From Alopecurus myosuroides (lineage: Eukaryota > Streptophyta > Magnoliopsida > Poales > Poaceae), in contig CM054058.1 in the NCBI GenBank assembly GCA_028641055.1, forward strand, positions 84,548,020 to 84,612,019: a stretch of DNA of 64,000 bases, in the 5' to 3' direction. Below are positions 22,161 through 35,580 of the stretch, piece by piece (positions within the stretch are counted from its first letter, which is position 1; every line of letters begins with the position of its first letter). A program made the translations under genes and the position numbers. The notes below the pieces were generated by a model that saw only the letters and a program-made list of their open reading frames with translations, was not told the origin of the DNA and made no database searches.

Positions 22161-23767
22161 TGGGAGTACATATTTGAAACAGACATTGATTTTTCTTATT
22201 GTTGTATCCTTGTCTTTGCGAGATTGCCTTGGCTGAAAAGCCAATGTTGTATACGTGGAAAGCTCCCCGAATCAATGCTATCAAATCGCGGTTACAATAC
22301 CAATTTGTATTTACTTGTAAAATAAAATTTTGGTAAATTAAGGTACCACTTAAAATAAAAAACATTTACTTGTTGCTTCACAAATGGGTATTTCTTAAGC
22401 AGAATAAACTTGTAAAGGATAACTGGCATGAAACTTTCAGTGTTTCCATAGTTTTATTTCTCACTGAAAGTTCGCCTCATCTATAGGATCAACCAGAGGT
22501 TTCTAATCTGGCCCTACCACATAGTGTTGGTAAAATGGTAAGTGGTTGTGTGAAATAAAACACAAGTATAGCAGTATTCTCTTTAGGGTGGGACCGATTG
22601 ATATATTATGATCGTTTTGCCTACAAAGAAACTAGCCGGTTTTTAACTTGGATCTTTTTCTTGTAGCATTGATTTTTCTTGTTGTTGTATCCTTGTCTTT
22701 GTGAGATTGCCTTGGCTGAAAAGTCAATATTGTATACGTGGAAAACTGCCCTGACCAATGCTATCAAATCACGCTTACAATACCAAGATGTATTTACTTG
22801 TAAAATAAAATTTTGGAAAATGAATGTACCACTTAAAATAAAAACATTTACTTGTACCTTCGCAAATGGGTAATTCTTATGGAGGATAAACTCGAAAAGC
22901 GTAACTGGCATGAAACTTTCAGTGTTTCCCTAGTCGTCACCCTAGTCGTCATGATGAAACAATGAAACACTTATTTCTCATTGAAAGTCCGCGTCGTCTA
23001 TTGGGTCAACCATCCAAGTGGTTTCTAATTTGGTCCTACCACATAGTGTTTTTTTTTTTTGAAATTTTCCTACCACATAGTGTTGGTAACTGGTTTTGCG
23101 AAATAAAACAAAAGTATAATAATCTCTTTAGGGTGGGACCGATTGATGTATTATGATCGTTTTGCCTACATAGAAATTAGCCGGTTTTTAATGTTGGATT
23201 TCCCCCCTTTGCAATCGAAACAGCTTCGCGTACGATACCTTATGTACGACTCACGTACGACTCTGCATCCTGCGGACCAGCTTCATAGGTGAAGGCCATC
23301 GGAGGCCCAGAGTTTCGCGTCGTACAGGTATCGTACATGAAATGTCGTACGTGTAGCAGTACTCCTTTGCAATACCTATTTGCTATGTTTGTGGTCTTAT
23401 CTACAAAGCTTGGAGGACATGGGCATATAATAGGAATGCTATCAAATCGCCTAAAAATAAGGCGAAATCGCGTTAAAAAAAAGCGAACCAAGCTAAATGT
23501 CTTTCAAAATCAATCCCGTAAAAAATAGTGCGCAATGCAAGCAACTTGCTCAGGTTTCTTTCTGATACAGATTCTAGAAACATATATAATAAAGAAACAG
23601 AGATAGATTTCCTCGACGGAAATAAGACAGAGAAGTTCTTGAAGGCCAAAAGAAAGCATAACTATCTTCTGAGATAATGCACATACTACTATTTAAGATG
23701 ACAAAGTACAAGTAGAGATCATCATAAAATCCTTAGTTAGAACTTTAGCACCTGCCTGTTCCACGCA

Positions 23768-24799
23768 TCAATTCCTTCTCCCACGCGCAGACCATAGAAG
23801 ACCAGTAAGCGCCGACGGGCAGCTTGCCTCCAAGTGCCTATACCCCTCGGTCGCCAACACAGCCTCAAGAATCGTAGGAGTGCTGATAATGAACTGGACA
23901 CACTTCCCCTTGAGGCTGGGACAGTTGTGCTGCTCAGCCAACGCGAGAGTTGTCGCCGCCGTTTCAACGGTGATGCCACCGGAGAGCTTGCCCTCGCAGA
24001 TCTGCTTGAGCCTCTCTAGCCCATACCTGTCAGCAGCCGCAAGCAGATGCTGAGCCATAGTGGCGACGGCCTCCAGCTCCCGATCGAGCTCAGGAACCCT
24101 GTCGGTGTAGACGAACTCAAGCAGTGCCTTGAACACAGACGCCTCAACGTCCTTGATCTCCACTCGCCTCGAGCTCTTCTCCTTCATCTCCCCGAAGAAC
24201 TCCGCCATGAACACAGGGGACCTCGCGGCGAGCACGAGCTTGTGCGCGGAAACGGTCTCGCCGGAGACGACGAACGTGACGTCGGAACCCGTCTTGCTCT
24301 GCAGGAGCTCGCGGAAGTGCCGGTGCATGTTTGAGGCCGGCACGGGCACCGTCTCTGCCGCGTCAGTTAGCTCCTTCAGGACCGTGACGGTGCACCGCAC
24401 CGTCATGTAGTCATCTCTGGGAGAAGCCGGCACCGGCAGATAGGACCTGTCCACGAGAGAGACTCGAGGCGAGCACTCTTTGGGGCCCTTGAATACATGC
24501 GGCACGCTCTTCTCTTCATTACGCGCCACACTCGGATGCACCAGCAGACAGCCTAGACTCGCCCTCACACTGGAAGAAGGTGCGGCTTCAGTGAGGAGCA
24601 CAAGCTCGAGCTCGACCCACTTGCTGAAGGACGATGTGGCTGGGTAGCAGCGGATCTCCCACTCGCACCCATCCACGTCGCACCTGGTTTTCAGTGACTC
24701 GTCGTGGCGCATCGTCTTGGACGCCAGGTGGAAGCAGTCGATCTTGAGCAGCTGCACCGAGCGCACGGCGCCGGTGAGGTTTGTACAGGCGGTAGCCAT
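23768..24799 (-). CDS. MATH-BTB domain protein, unit 2
   Basis: Intact single-exon gene of 343 residues. Residues about 14-140 are a MATH domain (WVELELVLLTEA, SLVDRSYLPVPASPRDDYMTVRCTV). Residues about 160-272 are a BTB/POZ domain with SDVTFVVSGETVSAHKLVLA, RSPVFMAEFFGEM and LLEFVYTDRVPEL. The last 70 residues are a short BACK-like helical tail (TLALAEQHNCPSLKGKCVQFI). In plants this architecture (BPM proteins) bridges substrates, bound by MATH, to Cullin-3 ubiquitin ligase, bound by BTB. The family is strongly expanded in grasses, often as tandem intronless genes of 330-400 residues, so the length is normal. The start at 24799 (CATGGTTAATGG on the plus strand) gives a full MATH domain. A TATA-like CTTTAAAG lies about 80-90 bp upstream on the coding strand. 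It is identical in protein to the unit 3 copy. Confidence 0.92.
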   Translation of the reverse strand: MATACTNLTGAVRSVQLLKIDCFHLASKTMRHDESLKTRCDVDGCEWEIRCYPATSSFSKWVELELVLLTEAAPSSSVRASLGCLLVHPSVARNEEKSVPHVFKGPKECSPRVSLVDRSYLPVPASPRDDYMTVRCTVTVLKELTDAAETVPVPASNMHRHFRELLQSKTGSDVTFVVSGETVSAHKLVLAARSPVFMAEFFGEMKEKSSRRVEIKDVEASVFKALLEFVYTDRVPELDRELEAVATMAQHLLAAADRYGLERLKQICEGKLSGGITVETAATTLALAEQHNCPSLKGKCVQFIISTPTILEAVLATEGYRHLEASCPSALTGLLWSARGRRN

Positions 24800-24999
24800 G
24801 GTTAATGGAAAGTCGATCGATGCTGGGAAGATGGATAGATGGTGACGGAGGAGAGCGCAGTCTACAGAGGGTCCTACTTTAAAGCAGCGAGGCGGCGACT
24901 CCTCGGGGAGAAACGCCGGGATGCATTACCATTGGACGTTGGAATTGGGAACGAACGGGTAAATGGTGGCCTCAATTCAACGCAGGAGACCAACAATTA

Positions 25000-25344
25000 G
25001 AGCAAGTACAATAATGACTACTCAGCTGGCTATAGCATTTGCCACGTCACCGAAATCCCACGTGGAAGAGAGAGAAAGAAGGAAAGAGAGTGAAGCGGGC
25101 GCTTCACTAGTCGCCCGGCTACACACAAGCTCCAAGAAAAAAGCACTTGCATGTAGCATGCAGCTAGCACTTGGCCCACACTCCCGCCAATCCTTTGGCT
25201 CAACAACATGCAAGATGAGTATTTAAATATAAGTGTACAGCCAACATAAGAGCCAACCTATTATACTTGATGGGCTCTACGGTGACTACAGCTGAGGTGG
25301 CATTGGTATAGAGCCGGCAGACGGCTCTATTGTTGCCATTGCTC
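25000..25344. mobile_element. Tourist-like MITE, unit 2
   Basis: Same 345-bp element as at 14763, flanked by TTA at 24997-24999 and 25345-25347. It differs from unit 1 at the CTATAGC/CTTAAGC site near 25031. Confidence 0.65.
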
Positions 25345-25348
25345 TTAA

Positions 25349-25625
25349 GGCCCTGTTCTGAACAAAGAGTTACAAAACAAAGGAACAAAAAGAAGCTTAG
25401 GAATAGGGGGAGTGCACATTGCAAACCTATGGGCTTTACAAAACGTAGGAAAGTTTTTCCTTGGCTTTTTCGCTGGTCTTGGCCAAAGTTTTGTTTCCTG
25501 TGAAAAACGTAGGAAAGTTTCTCTTTCTTGAGGAATCTGTACTGAGCTTTCCTTTGTTCAGAACGACTCCATAGGAAAGGAAACCTTCACAATTCCTATA
25601 GAATTCCTGCGTCCAGAACAGGGCC
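25349..25625. mobile_element. Second MITE, unit 2
   Basis: Same GGCCCTGTTCTG...CAGAACAGGGCC element as at 15112, three bases shorter because of homopolymer length differences. Confidence 0.6.
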
Positions 25626-25726
25626 TAATCAGTTTCTGATTAATATAAACAGTTTGTGTTACTACCAGAATTTATTTTAGAGTTTATGAGAGAGAAAATA
25701 AATTTGCACGCTTTTCGGAGCAAGTG

Positions 25727-26180
25727 TAGGGGTGCATGAAATGTCCCGGGATGTCGCCGGAAAAGTTTCGGGCAAAAAACCAAGAAGACGGGGAAGTGCC
25801 GGAAGAGGGCAAGATTGCCCTCATGGTCGTACCCATCATATGGGGGCTACCTTGTGAGCCTCAGGGCAACACATGTAGGTGCATTGCGCCTTCCTGGTTT
25901 TCCCATGTTTTGTTGAATATATAAAAAAATAAAGAAGGAAAAAAGGAAAAAAAAAAAAGAGAAAATAGGAGGAGTTGGACTCCACGTGGGAGTCCAATCT
26001 GATTCCTTCTAAGAGGGTGGTGTAGCCACCCTTGTGTTGCGGCCACCTCCTTGGTGGAATTGGGGAGGGTGGAGGAAGGTCTCACGCCTCCTCCACTATA
26101 AAAAGGACCCCAAATCTCAAGACAAATCATATCAATTGGCTCCTTAGCTCCTCTCTCTCTTTAGTAGAACTAGTTTAATG
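25727..26180 (+). mobile_element. LTR-like TE fragment, unit 2
   Basis: Same TGTAGGGGTGCATG-starting fragment with a CTATAAAAAGG box as in unit 1. Confidence 0.35.
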
Positions 26181-27775
26181 CCCGTGCGTTGCTACGGGCG
26201 CTAAATGCAGAAAATAAATCTATGATCGTTTCATTTCATGAGTGGCTTATCTTTTTTTTATCTCGCCATATAAGAAAGTAATGTATTATATTCATTCGCT
26301 ACCCTTGCAAGTTGGGCACTAAATAAAACATCTGATCTAAAAAAAAGTTGTCCCAGCATCATTCTCTCCTTGCTCACATTCCCAATTCTGCACTTCTCTC
26401 TCAAAAAAAAAACTGCACTTCTCAACGTCATCGTCTTCCACGGGCTTTGCACCGCCGGCTGCTCTCCCAACGCCCCCACGACAGGACCTACAGTGTTGCG
26501 TCCTCGCCCCCACGATAGGAGCTACGGCACCGCGCGCTTCCTCCCACGACAGGAACTACGGCGCCGCGCCCTCGTCCTCCGGCCCTTCGAAGGTGTGTAT
26601 CGAGTCAGACCTCCTCCACCTTGTGGATGGTCCATACCGAGCCGAACCTCTGCCACATTGCGCGAGGCTAGCGATGGAGCACATCGAGACAGGACAACGA
26701 CTGCTTCCCCTGCTGATGCAGCCACCCATGTGCCACGCTACGCCGCAGCGGCACACGTGTGCCGCACTGAGGGATCAGATAGATGGCGGAAGAGACCTTG
26801 GCAGAGACCTCCTGTTGCCTTTTCTATTTGATCTGGCTCCGCTGTCTAGGATAATTTTAATAGAATTAATAATCAAAGTAGATAGTAAATGTGCAAGACT
26901 GTAGTATGATTCATTTTAATAAAATTAATCATTAAAGTAGATAGTAAATGTGGATGACTCTAGTATGATTCATACGATGAAAAACCTCCCGTCCTAGTCA
27001 AGCATGGCGCCATTTATGTTGAGTATCATAAATTCTGAATTTTGACCTGTCCAACAAATAAAATGCATTGGCACGACAAGGATTAAATCAAAATCAGATG
27101 CAGGTTAGGTGCATAAACAGAAAATTATCTGTGAGTGTGGTCTAACTATACATCAACAAGGAGTAACTCCAAATCAGTTTTTATGTACTCCGGATGATAC
27201 ATCCGAACAGTATATGTGAACATTTCGATTCAGAAGTACACTTCCGGCGATCACTCAAATGCTATATGCTTTTCCGTTGTTGTGCATGCATTCAAATTCC
27301 TGTATTATCAGAACCTAAATGATCAACAAGATTACTCATTATACATGAGTGAATCAACCATTTTAATCCTGCAAAACTGTAGTGCAGCAACAAACTCATG
27401 TATTACAAGAACGACAAGATTACTCCCAGACCAAGTGGATAAACAGTTTTTGATATATCACAGACATGATTGCACTTCAGGTTTTCAGGTTCATCATCTT
27501 TGTATTTTCCAGTATCAGTATTTTTTTCCTTAGCCAACAAATTCATTTCCAATAAGCTTACCCTCGAGAATTAGTCCCCTATTTTGCTACAAGAGTTTCA
27601 GGCTAGAAATCCCGACACAAAAATTTATACCGGCAGTAAAAAATCATAAGATACAATATTCCTTGATTCTAAACATATCTCAAGCCAAAATGAACTGTAT
27701 TCTCGTACCTCCCGAAGAGTAGCCACATAGATAGGCCATTCCTCAAGCAGGGAACCAAAATTGTCAAATATTCAC

Positions 27776-27911
27776 CTCCTTTTTCAGCATCCAAGAAACC
27801 GAACTTAAGAAAGATAGCATATGTTCCTAGCTGAATTATTTCATAGCTCTCCACTTTTGCCTCAAACAAGGAAAGTGGATTTAGTGCCTCATTCCATGAA
27901 GCAGGTTCAAA
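27776..27911 (-). other. Exon-like segment, unit 2
   Basis: Identical in sequence to the unit 1 segment at 17544-17679. Confidence 0.3.
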
Positions 27912-29656
27912 TAATGTTCATCTCCTCCTTCACATGTTGGTCACGATAAATTGTATTGATGCATACAGATGGTTAATCAACTTATTTATGAGGGTTTGTA
28001 CAACAATCGGAAAGACATTTAGAGAAGATGTATGCTGAAATTAGACAAACCTTGGTCGGTGTCATGAGCTGCAGAAAATGTGGAAATCCAACAAAGCAGC
28101 TAGGTAAGCAACTTGCTCCTTCTAAGATACGGCACCAGCAAGCTCATCAACACTGGGCATGTGGAGAGAAAAAACAGATGAGCACACACAATTGTGGGTA
28201 TGAAATTAAGAGTAAATTGGCATCATTCGAACCCACGCAAAGCTCAATGTCCTCGTGCAGCAGCGACACGACCTTCAGGACGTATAATAGGAGAGGGATG
28301 TGACAGGCCCTCCTCGACGAACCTCCTTCCGGACAATCATTGGGAATTTCCTTTGCCGATACGACACAGTCACGAAGAAAGATCCTCCGTCCAGGGATGC
28401 ACACCTAGAAATGCATAAGAGGCGCAGATCTTTCAGAATCTCTTGTAGTGTAAATCCAGAGAAAAAGCAACGACATCATAAAAATCAGCAAATTACAATT
28501 ACGACATAGTTTCAACGAGAACAGAACAATCAAAGTATTGAAAGAACGGTTTAAATTCTAGAATAAAAGACTATATGAACACTTGTACAAAAGACTCTAA
28601 AAGTTCCAGTTCATCTTTGTCTCAGTTCCATTCTTTCTGTTCCACGGCACTCCTGGGTTGAAGCTGTGTAATGCGCTATAAAGAATTAAATAAATAAATT
28701 CCACAAGCAATATTTTATCAGAAAATCTCAATGATTCAATGCAGCGATAGAATGAATAAGAAATTATACATGGAAACAATCCATGTGATCCATTTGCAAT
28801 AATATCCTCTGCTCCTCTATACATCCTTGCTAACAGCATCATCAATCTGAGCGAATCACTAACTTCAAATATCTGAAATTATTAGTAACGAGCTAACCTG
28901 GCTCACCTCCAGGTAAATACAGTTAAAAATTAAAACCCTAACTTTTATCCAGAATTCGAATTTAGCCTTCTACCCCACCAGCCGGAATCCTAGCTTCCAA
29001 TCAGCCAAAGATATCAAGAGGAAGAAACGTACTGAAAACAATGGCCAGCTTTAAGCTACCACCGCCGGAGCATCGAGCCCCTTAGCCCCGCCTTAAGCTA
29101 GGGACCGCAACCGCAACTTTTAGAGCATTAAATGAGGTAAGCTAAACCACATCTACATATACACAAACTAATAAGTTAATTTGAGCTCAAATTGCATATA
29201 AATTAAATAAACTCCAACATAATTATTCTCAAACTAAAACCCACAATAACCCTCTAATTCTAGAGCATGAAATGAGCTAAACTAAACCACATCTACATAT
29301 ATACAAACTAAGAAGTTAATATGAGCTTAAATTGCATATAAATCAAATAAACTCTCACACAATTATTCTCAAACTACGACCCACAAATCTCTCTACTTCT
29401 ATAGCATGAAATGAGCTAAAATACCAATGACAGATAAAATGATGGAGTTGCTAACCTTTTAGAACCCTTCGAGAGATAGGGCGCCACGAAATCTTGAAAA
29501 AACATAAAAAAAAAAACAGAATAAACTCGAGATCGGAGAGGAAACAGATAAAAAAATGGGACGCTTGGGTAGGACGACGCTCTCTATATAGGAAATACTT
29601 TAGTCCCGATTGGTATGTCTAACCGGGACTAAAGGTTCCATTTGATCGAAGTATGT

Positions 29657-30468
29657 GGGCGTTCCATCGTTGCCATCGCCCTCGTTGCCATCTCCGGCAA
29701 CGACTACCTCAGCAGTGCCGACGTCGAGGACGCCCACTTGAGCAGCTTCAATGGCGTGAGTAATACTATCTCAATCAAGTAAAATAGTATCTCCACACAT
29801 ACATTGGGAATGCTGATTAACTTAATTACTTAATTTTCATGCAGATCCATACCTACATTGGGAACGTGACCACTGAGATCGTGAGAGACGTGGAGCGGCT
29901 GCAGACGCTAGGTCTGAGAAAGGTGCTTGTAAACAACCTGCACCCCATCGGCTGCACGCCCCTGCAGTGTAGCTCCGGCACCTGCGACCTCCTCGCCAAC
30001 TATGCCGCGTCTCTGCACAACAGCAACCTCAACCAGCTGATGGGCAGGAAAAACAACGCCCACATACTCGACCTCTACACCGCCTTCACCAACATCGTCA
30101 ATCACGCCTCCCGTAAGTATTGATCCGCGCACATCATAGAATTTCTGGGCCCAAAATTCTGCCAAATATATGAATTTGATCCGACATGTCTGTACAGTTC
30201 TGGCCGCCTCGTGCGTGCGTGCAGGTGGACCGTCGGATGACGCCAAGAAGTTCAACCGCAACCTGGCCCCTGCTGCGTGAGCGCTTACGACACGGGGTAC
30301 TGTGGACAGCGCAGCCCTTCAGGAGAAGCCCTCTACGACCTATGCCAAAATCCTGACCAATTCTTCTACTGGGACGAGATGCACCCCACCAATGCCGGGT
30401 GGAAGGCTGTGATGAAAGCGCTAGAAGAGCCTTTGAGGGATTTCCTTGATCGTGACTACGTTCCTTGA
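29657..30468 (+). pseudogene. GDSL esterase/lipase, 3' part, unit 3
   Basis: Same remnant as in unit 1, with exon B at 29845-30112 and the last exon ending at 30468. The C loss after NLAP is shared, while the SAYDTGYCGQ stretch is intact as in unit 1. The shared frameshift predates the triplication. Confidence 0.8.
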
Positions 30469-31326
30469 TCTTCACCACACTACAATGTTACATGACGTCT
30501 ATAGTTTGGGAGGCAGCTAGCTTTTATGAATTGCTTATTTTGATGCATTATCTTTTTATAGGATAGCTTTATAGTACATGTAATTGGGAAGGACCTTGTC
30601 ACTATTGAACTATTTTAGTTGATCCTTAACTCTATATATATACTATCCGGACCAAAAAACTGGCATTATTTTTCTTATTGTTGTATCCTTGTCTTTGTAA
30701 GATTGCCTTGGCTGAAAAACTTAATACGTGGAAAACTGCCCGACCAATGCTAGTATCAAATCGCGCTTACAATACCAAGATGTATTTAATAGTAAAATAA
30801 AATTTTGGAAAATGAAGGCTAAACTTACATAAAGTTTTACAATACCAAGATGTACTTACATAAAAAACATTTACGTGTACCTTCGCAAATGGGTAAATTC
30901 TTACAAGGCTAAACTTGTAAATCGTGATGTTTCCCTAGTCGTCATGAAGAAACAATGAAACACTTATTTCTCACTGAAAGTTCGCCTCGTCTATAGGGTA
31001 ACCATCCAAGTGGTTTCTAATTTGGTTGTACCACATAGTGTTGGTTAATGGTTGTCTGAAATAAAACATAGAACACTTTCCTGCTATGCGTACGATATAA
31101 TTTGTACGATTTTCGTACGACATTGCACATGGGCCTTTCATTACTCAGCCCAACTCAAGGTAGACGGTCACTACGGGAGAGCCGACGAACGCCGACGAAA
31201 GCTTTCATGAATTGCTTATTTTGGTGCATTACCCTTTAGGATAGCTTTATAGTACCAGTAATTAGGAAGGACCTTGTCAGTATTGAATTTTTAATTGATC
31301 CTTAACTCTAGTAATTGGGAGTACAT

Positions 31327-32391
31327 TTTTTTTAGATAAAAGGCATATTTGCCCAGCTTTAAATTAATGAAGTAAAGAGGTTCCAAACATAGTTTAAGAC
31401 AACATGCTGAGGACTAAAGCTTCGCCGACACCAAACCAACACCACACCACGCACTGAACTAAGCGAAAGATAAAGGGGGCCGGCCTCCCCAACGAACAAA
31501 CCGGGACACACTCCCAACTTAGGACTAAAGCCTAGGAGTTAACGAGCTGTAAATCAGCCTAAGCTTGCTTGCCACAGGCTGCAACTGCTCCCTTTCTTGC
31601 TATTTGGAGAGGTTTGCCCACACTTGCAAAAAGAGTTGCATTTTGAAATAACATCAGACGGATGTTTAGGAGGAATCTTATCAATAGCTAGCTTGTTACG
31701 GATCAGCCACAGAGCCCAACATAACACCGCAAACAGCACCCAACTGTTGGTGTGCACGGAGCCGAGTAAGAGCTGATGACGGTCGAAGAATTGGGGAAAG
31801 TTAGCCGGCGCCCAATCACAACCCTTGACTGAACGAACCGCGCACCAACCCAACTTCGCGAGGGCACAAGAGAAGAAGATGTGCGACACATTTTCTAGCT
31901 CGCCACACAAGGCGCAGCTCCCATTAGAAGGACTGTGGCGTTTGAGGAGCACCATGCCTGACGATAGCCTATCCAAAGCAAGCTGCCAAGTAAAATCTTG
32001 ATTTTCAGCGGTAGCTTTGCCTTCCAAAGGTCGCCGCAGAACTGTACTGGCACCCCCTTGTGCCTGTTTAGCGTAAGCCGACGCCACAGTGAATCGACCC
32101 GACGGGTCTAGGGCCCAACACACCTCGTCCACCCATGGTCAAGGGAGAAGTCCCCCAACTCCAAGTTGAGCTCAGCCAATTATCTAGCCCAAACCAGATC
32201 CAGGGAGCGGCGAAAGCCCACGCCCTCCGCCCCCGGCGAGAAAGCTCCCCACACCCAGAGGTTGGGGTTATCACAAACCGCAAAGAGTCCGGGGAAACGG
32301 AATTTAAGGGGGTCGTCCCCCGTCCACCAGTCAAGCCAGAATAGCATACGCTCGCCATTTTTCTGGCATTGATTTTTCTTGTCGTCAATAC
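31327..32391 (-). mobile_element. 5'-truncated LINE, unit 3
   Basis: Same LINE tail as in unit 1, with TGGGAGTACAT at 31316-31326 and 32392-32402. The zf-RVT region is open for 192 codons (31554-32132). Confidence 0.85.
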
Positions 32392-33999
32392 TGGGAGTAC
32401 ATATTTGAAACAGACATTGATTTTTCTTATTGTTGTATCCTTGTCTTTGCGAGATTGCCTTGGCTGAAAAAGCCAATGTTGTATACGTGGAAAGCTCCCC
32501 GAATCAATGCTATCAAATCGCGGTTACAATACCAATTTGTATTTACTTGTAAAATAAAATTTTGGTAAATTAAGGTACCACTTAAAATAAAAAACATTTA
32601 CTTGTTGCTTCACAAATGGGTATTTCTTAAGCAGAATAAACTTGTAAAGGATAACTGGCATGAAACTTTCAGTGTTTCCATAGTTTTATTTCTCACTGAA
32701 AGTTCGCCTCATCTATAGGATCAACCAGAGGTTTCTAATCTGGCCCTACCACATAGTGTTGGTAAAATGGTAAGTGGTTGTGTGAAATAAAACACAAGTA
32801 TAGCAGTATTCTCTTTAGGGTGGGACCGATTGATATATTATGATCGTTTTGCCTACAAAGAAACTAGCCGGTTTTTAACTTGGATCTTTTTCTTGTAGCA
32901 TTGATTTTTCTTGTTGTTGTATCCTTGTCTTTGTGAGATTGCCTTGGCTGAAAAGTCAATATTGTATACGTGGAAAACTGCCCTGACCAATGCTATCAAA
33001 TCACGCTTACAATACCAAGATGTATTTACTTGTAAAATAAAATTTTGGAAAATGAATGTACCACTTAAAATAAAAACATTTACTTGTACCTTCGCAAATG
33101 GGTAATTCTTATGGAGGATAAACTCGAAAAGCGTAACTGGCATGAAACTTTCAGTGTTTCCCTAGTCGTCACCCTAGTCGTCATGATGAAACAATGAAAC
33201 ACTTATTTCTCATTGAAAGTCCGCGTCGTCTATTGGGTCAACCATCCAAGTGGTTTCTAATTTGGTCCTACCACATAGTGTTTTTTTTTTTGAAATTTTC
33301 CTACCACATAGTGTTGGTAACTGGTTTTGCGAAATAAAACAAAAGTATAATAATCTCTTTAGGGTGGGACCGATTGATGTATTATGATCGTTTTGCCTAC
33401 ATAGAAATTAGCCGGTTTTTAATGTTGGATTTCCCCCCTTTGCAATCGAAACAGCTTCGCGTACGATACCTTATGTACGACTCACGTACGACTCTGCATC
33501 CTGCGGACCAGCTTCATAGGTGAAGGCCATCGGAGGCCCAGAGTTTCGCGTCGTACAGGTATCGTACATGAAATGTCGTACGTGTAGCAGTACTCCTTTG
33601 CAATACCTATTTGCTATGTTTGTGGTCTTATCTACAAAGCTTGGAGGACATGGGCATATAATAGGAATGCTATCAAATCGCCTAAAAAATAAGGCGAAAT
33701 CGCGTTAAAAAAAAGCGAACCAAGCTAAATGTCTTTCAAAATCAATCCCGTAAAAAATAGTGCGCAATGCAAGCAACTTGCTCAGGTTTCTTTCTGATAC
33801 AGATTCTAGAAACATATATAATAAAGAAACAGAGATAGATTTCCTCGACGGAAATAAGACAGAGAAGTTCTTGAAGGCCAAAAGAAATCATAACTATCTT
33901 CTGAGATAATGCACATACTACTATTTAAGATGACAAAGTACAAGTAGAGATCATCATAAAATCCTTAGTTAGAACTTTAGCACCTGCCTGTTCCACGCA

Positions 34000-35031
34000 T
34001 CAATTCCTTCTCCCACGCGCAGACCATAGAAGACCAGTAAGCGCCGACGGGCAGCTTGCCTCCAAGTGCCTATACCCCTCGGTCGCCAACACAGCCTCAA
34101 GAATCGTAGGAGTGCTGATAATGAACTGGACACACTTCCCCTTGAGGCTGGGACAGTTGTGCTGCTCAGCCAACGCGAGAGTTGTCGCCGCCGTTTCAAC
34201 GGTGATGCCACCGGAGAGCTTGCCCTCGCAGATCTGCTTGAGCCTCTCTAGCCCATACCTGTCAGCAGCCGCAAGCAGATGCTGAGCCATAGTGGCGACG
34301 GCCTCCAGCTCCCGATCGAGCTCAGGAACCCTGTCGGTGTAGACGAACTCAAGCAGTGCCTTGAACACAGACGCCTCAACGTCCTTGATCTCCACTCGCC
34401 TCGAGCTCTTCTCCTTCATCTCCCCGAAGAACTCCGCCATGAACACAGGGGACCTCGCGGCGAGCACGAGCTTGTGCGCGGAAACGGTCTCGCCGGAGAC
34501 GACGAACGTGACGTCGGAACCCGTCTTGCTCTGCAGGAGCTCGCGGAAGTGCCGGTGCATGTTTGAGGCCGGCACGGGCACCGTCTCTGCCGCGTCAGTT
34601 AGCTCCTTCAGGACCGTGACGGTGCACCGCACCGTCATGTAGTCATCTCTGGGAGAAGCCGGCACCGGCAGATAGGACCTGTCCACGAGAGAGACTCGAG
34701 GCGAGCACTCTTTGGGGCCCTTGAATACATGCGGCACGCTCTTCTCTTCATTACGCGCCACACTCGGATGCACCAGCAGACAGCCTAGACTCGCCCTCAC
34801 ACTGGAAGAAGGTGCGGCTTCAGTGAGGAGCACAAGCTCGAGCTCGACCCACTTGCTGAAGGACGATGTGGCTGGGTAGCAGCGGATCTCCCACTCGCAC
34901 CCATCCACGTCGCACCTGGTTTTCAGTGACTCGTCGTGGCGCATCGTCTTGGACGCCAGGTGGAAGCAGTCGATCTTGAGCAGCTGCACCGAGCGCACGG
35001 CGCCGGTGAGGTTTGTACAGGCGGTAGCCAT
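34000..35031 (-). CDS. MATH-BTB domain protein, unit 3
   Basis: Intact 343-residue single-exon gene with the same protein sequence as the unit 2 copy: MATH about residues 14-140, BTB about 160-272, short BACK-like tail. The predicted role is a substrate adaptor of a Cullin-3 E3 ubiquitin ligase. No amino acid differences from unit 2 are seen, so these two are either very recent duplicates or kept identical by conversion. The upstream 200 bp and both adjoining MITEs are also duplicated, so the two genes should share promoter elements. They could differ in expression only through flanks beyond the unit. Confidence 0.92.
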   Translation of the reverse strand: MATACTNLTGAVRSVQLLKIDCFHLASKTMRHDESLKTRCDVDGCEWEIRCYPATSSFSKWVELELVLLTEAAPSSSVRASLGCLLVHPSVARNEEKSVPHVFKGPKECSPRVSLVDRSYLPVPASPRDDYMTVRCTVTVLKELTDAAETVPVPASNMHRHFRELLQSKTGSDVTFVVSGETVSAHKLVLAARSPVFMAEFFGEMKEKSSRRVEIKDVEASVFKALLEFVYTDRVPELDRELEAVATMAQHLLAAADRYGLERLKQICEGKLSGGITVETAATTLALAEQHNCPSLKGKCVQFIISTPTILEAVLATEGYRHLEASCPSALTGLLWSARGRRN

Positions 35032-35231
35032 GGTTAATGGAAAGTCGATCGATGCTGGGAAGATGGATAGATGGTGACGGAGGAGAGCGCAGTCTACAGA
35101 GGGTCCTACTTTAAAGCAGCGAGGCGGCGACTCCTCGGGGAGAAACGCCGGGATGCATTACCATTGGACGTTGGAATTGGGAACGAACGGGTAAATGGTG
35201 GCCTCAATTCAACGCAGGAGACCAACAATTA

Positions 35232-35576
35232 GAGCAAGTACAATAATGACTACTCAGCTGGCTATAGCATTTGCCACGTCACCGAAATCCCACGTGGAAG
35301 AGAGAGAAAGAAGGAAAGAGAGTGAAGCGGGCGCTTCACTAGTCGCCCGGCTACACACAAGCTCCAAGAAAAAAGCACTTGCATGTAGCATGCAGCTAGC
35401 ACTTGGCCCACACTCCCGCCAATCCTTTGGCTCAACAACATGCAAGATGAGTATTTAAATATAAGTGTACAGCCAACATAAGAGCCAACCTATTATACTT
35501 GATGGGCTCTACGGTGACTACAGCTGAGGTGGCATTGGTATAGAGCCGGCAGACGGCTCTATTGTTGCCATTGCTC
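35232..35576. mobile_element. Tourist-like MITE, unit 3
   Basis: Same 345-bp element as at 14763, flanked by TTA at 35229-35231 and 35577-35579. Confidence 0.65.
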
Positions 35577-35580
35577 TTAA

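Larger units (their letters stand above)
18885..29115. repeat. Tandem unit 2 of the 10.2-kb triplication
   Basis: The second copy, 10,231 bp. Its start junction (CCGC-A-ACTTTTAG) is the same as the junction at 29111-29120. Bases 20000-23500 carry several one-base indels absent from both other copies, nearly all in homopolymer runs (for example C runs near 21580 and 21920, A runs near 22235 and 23453). Confidence 0.97.
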
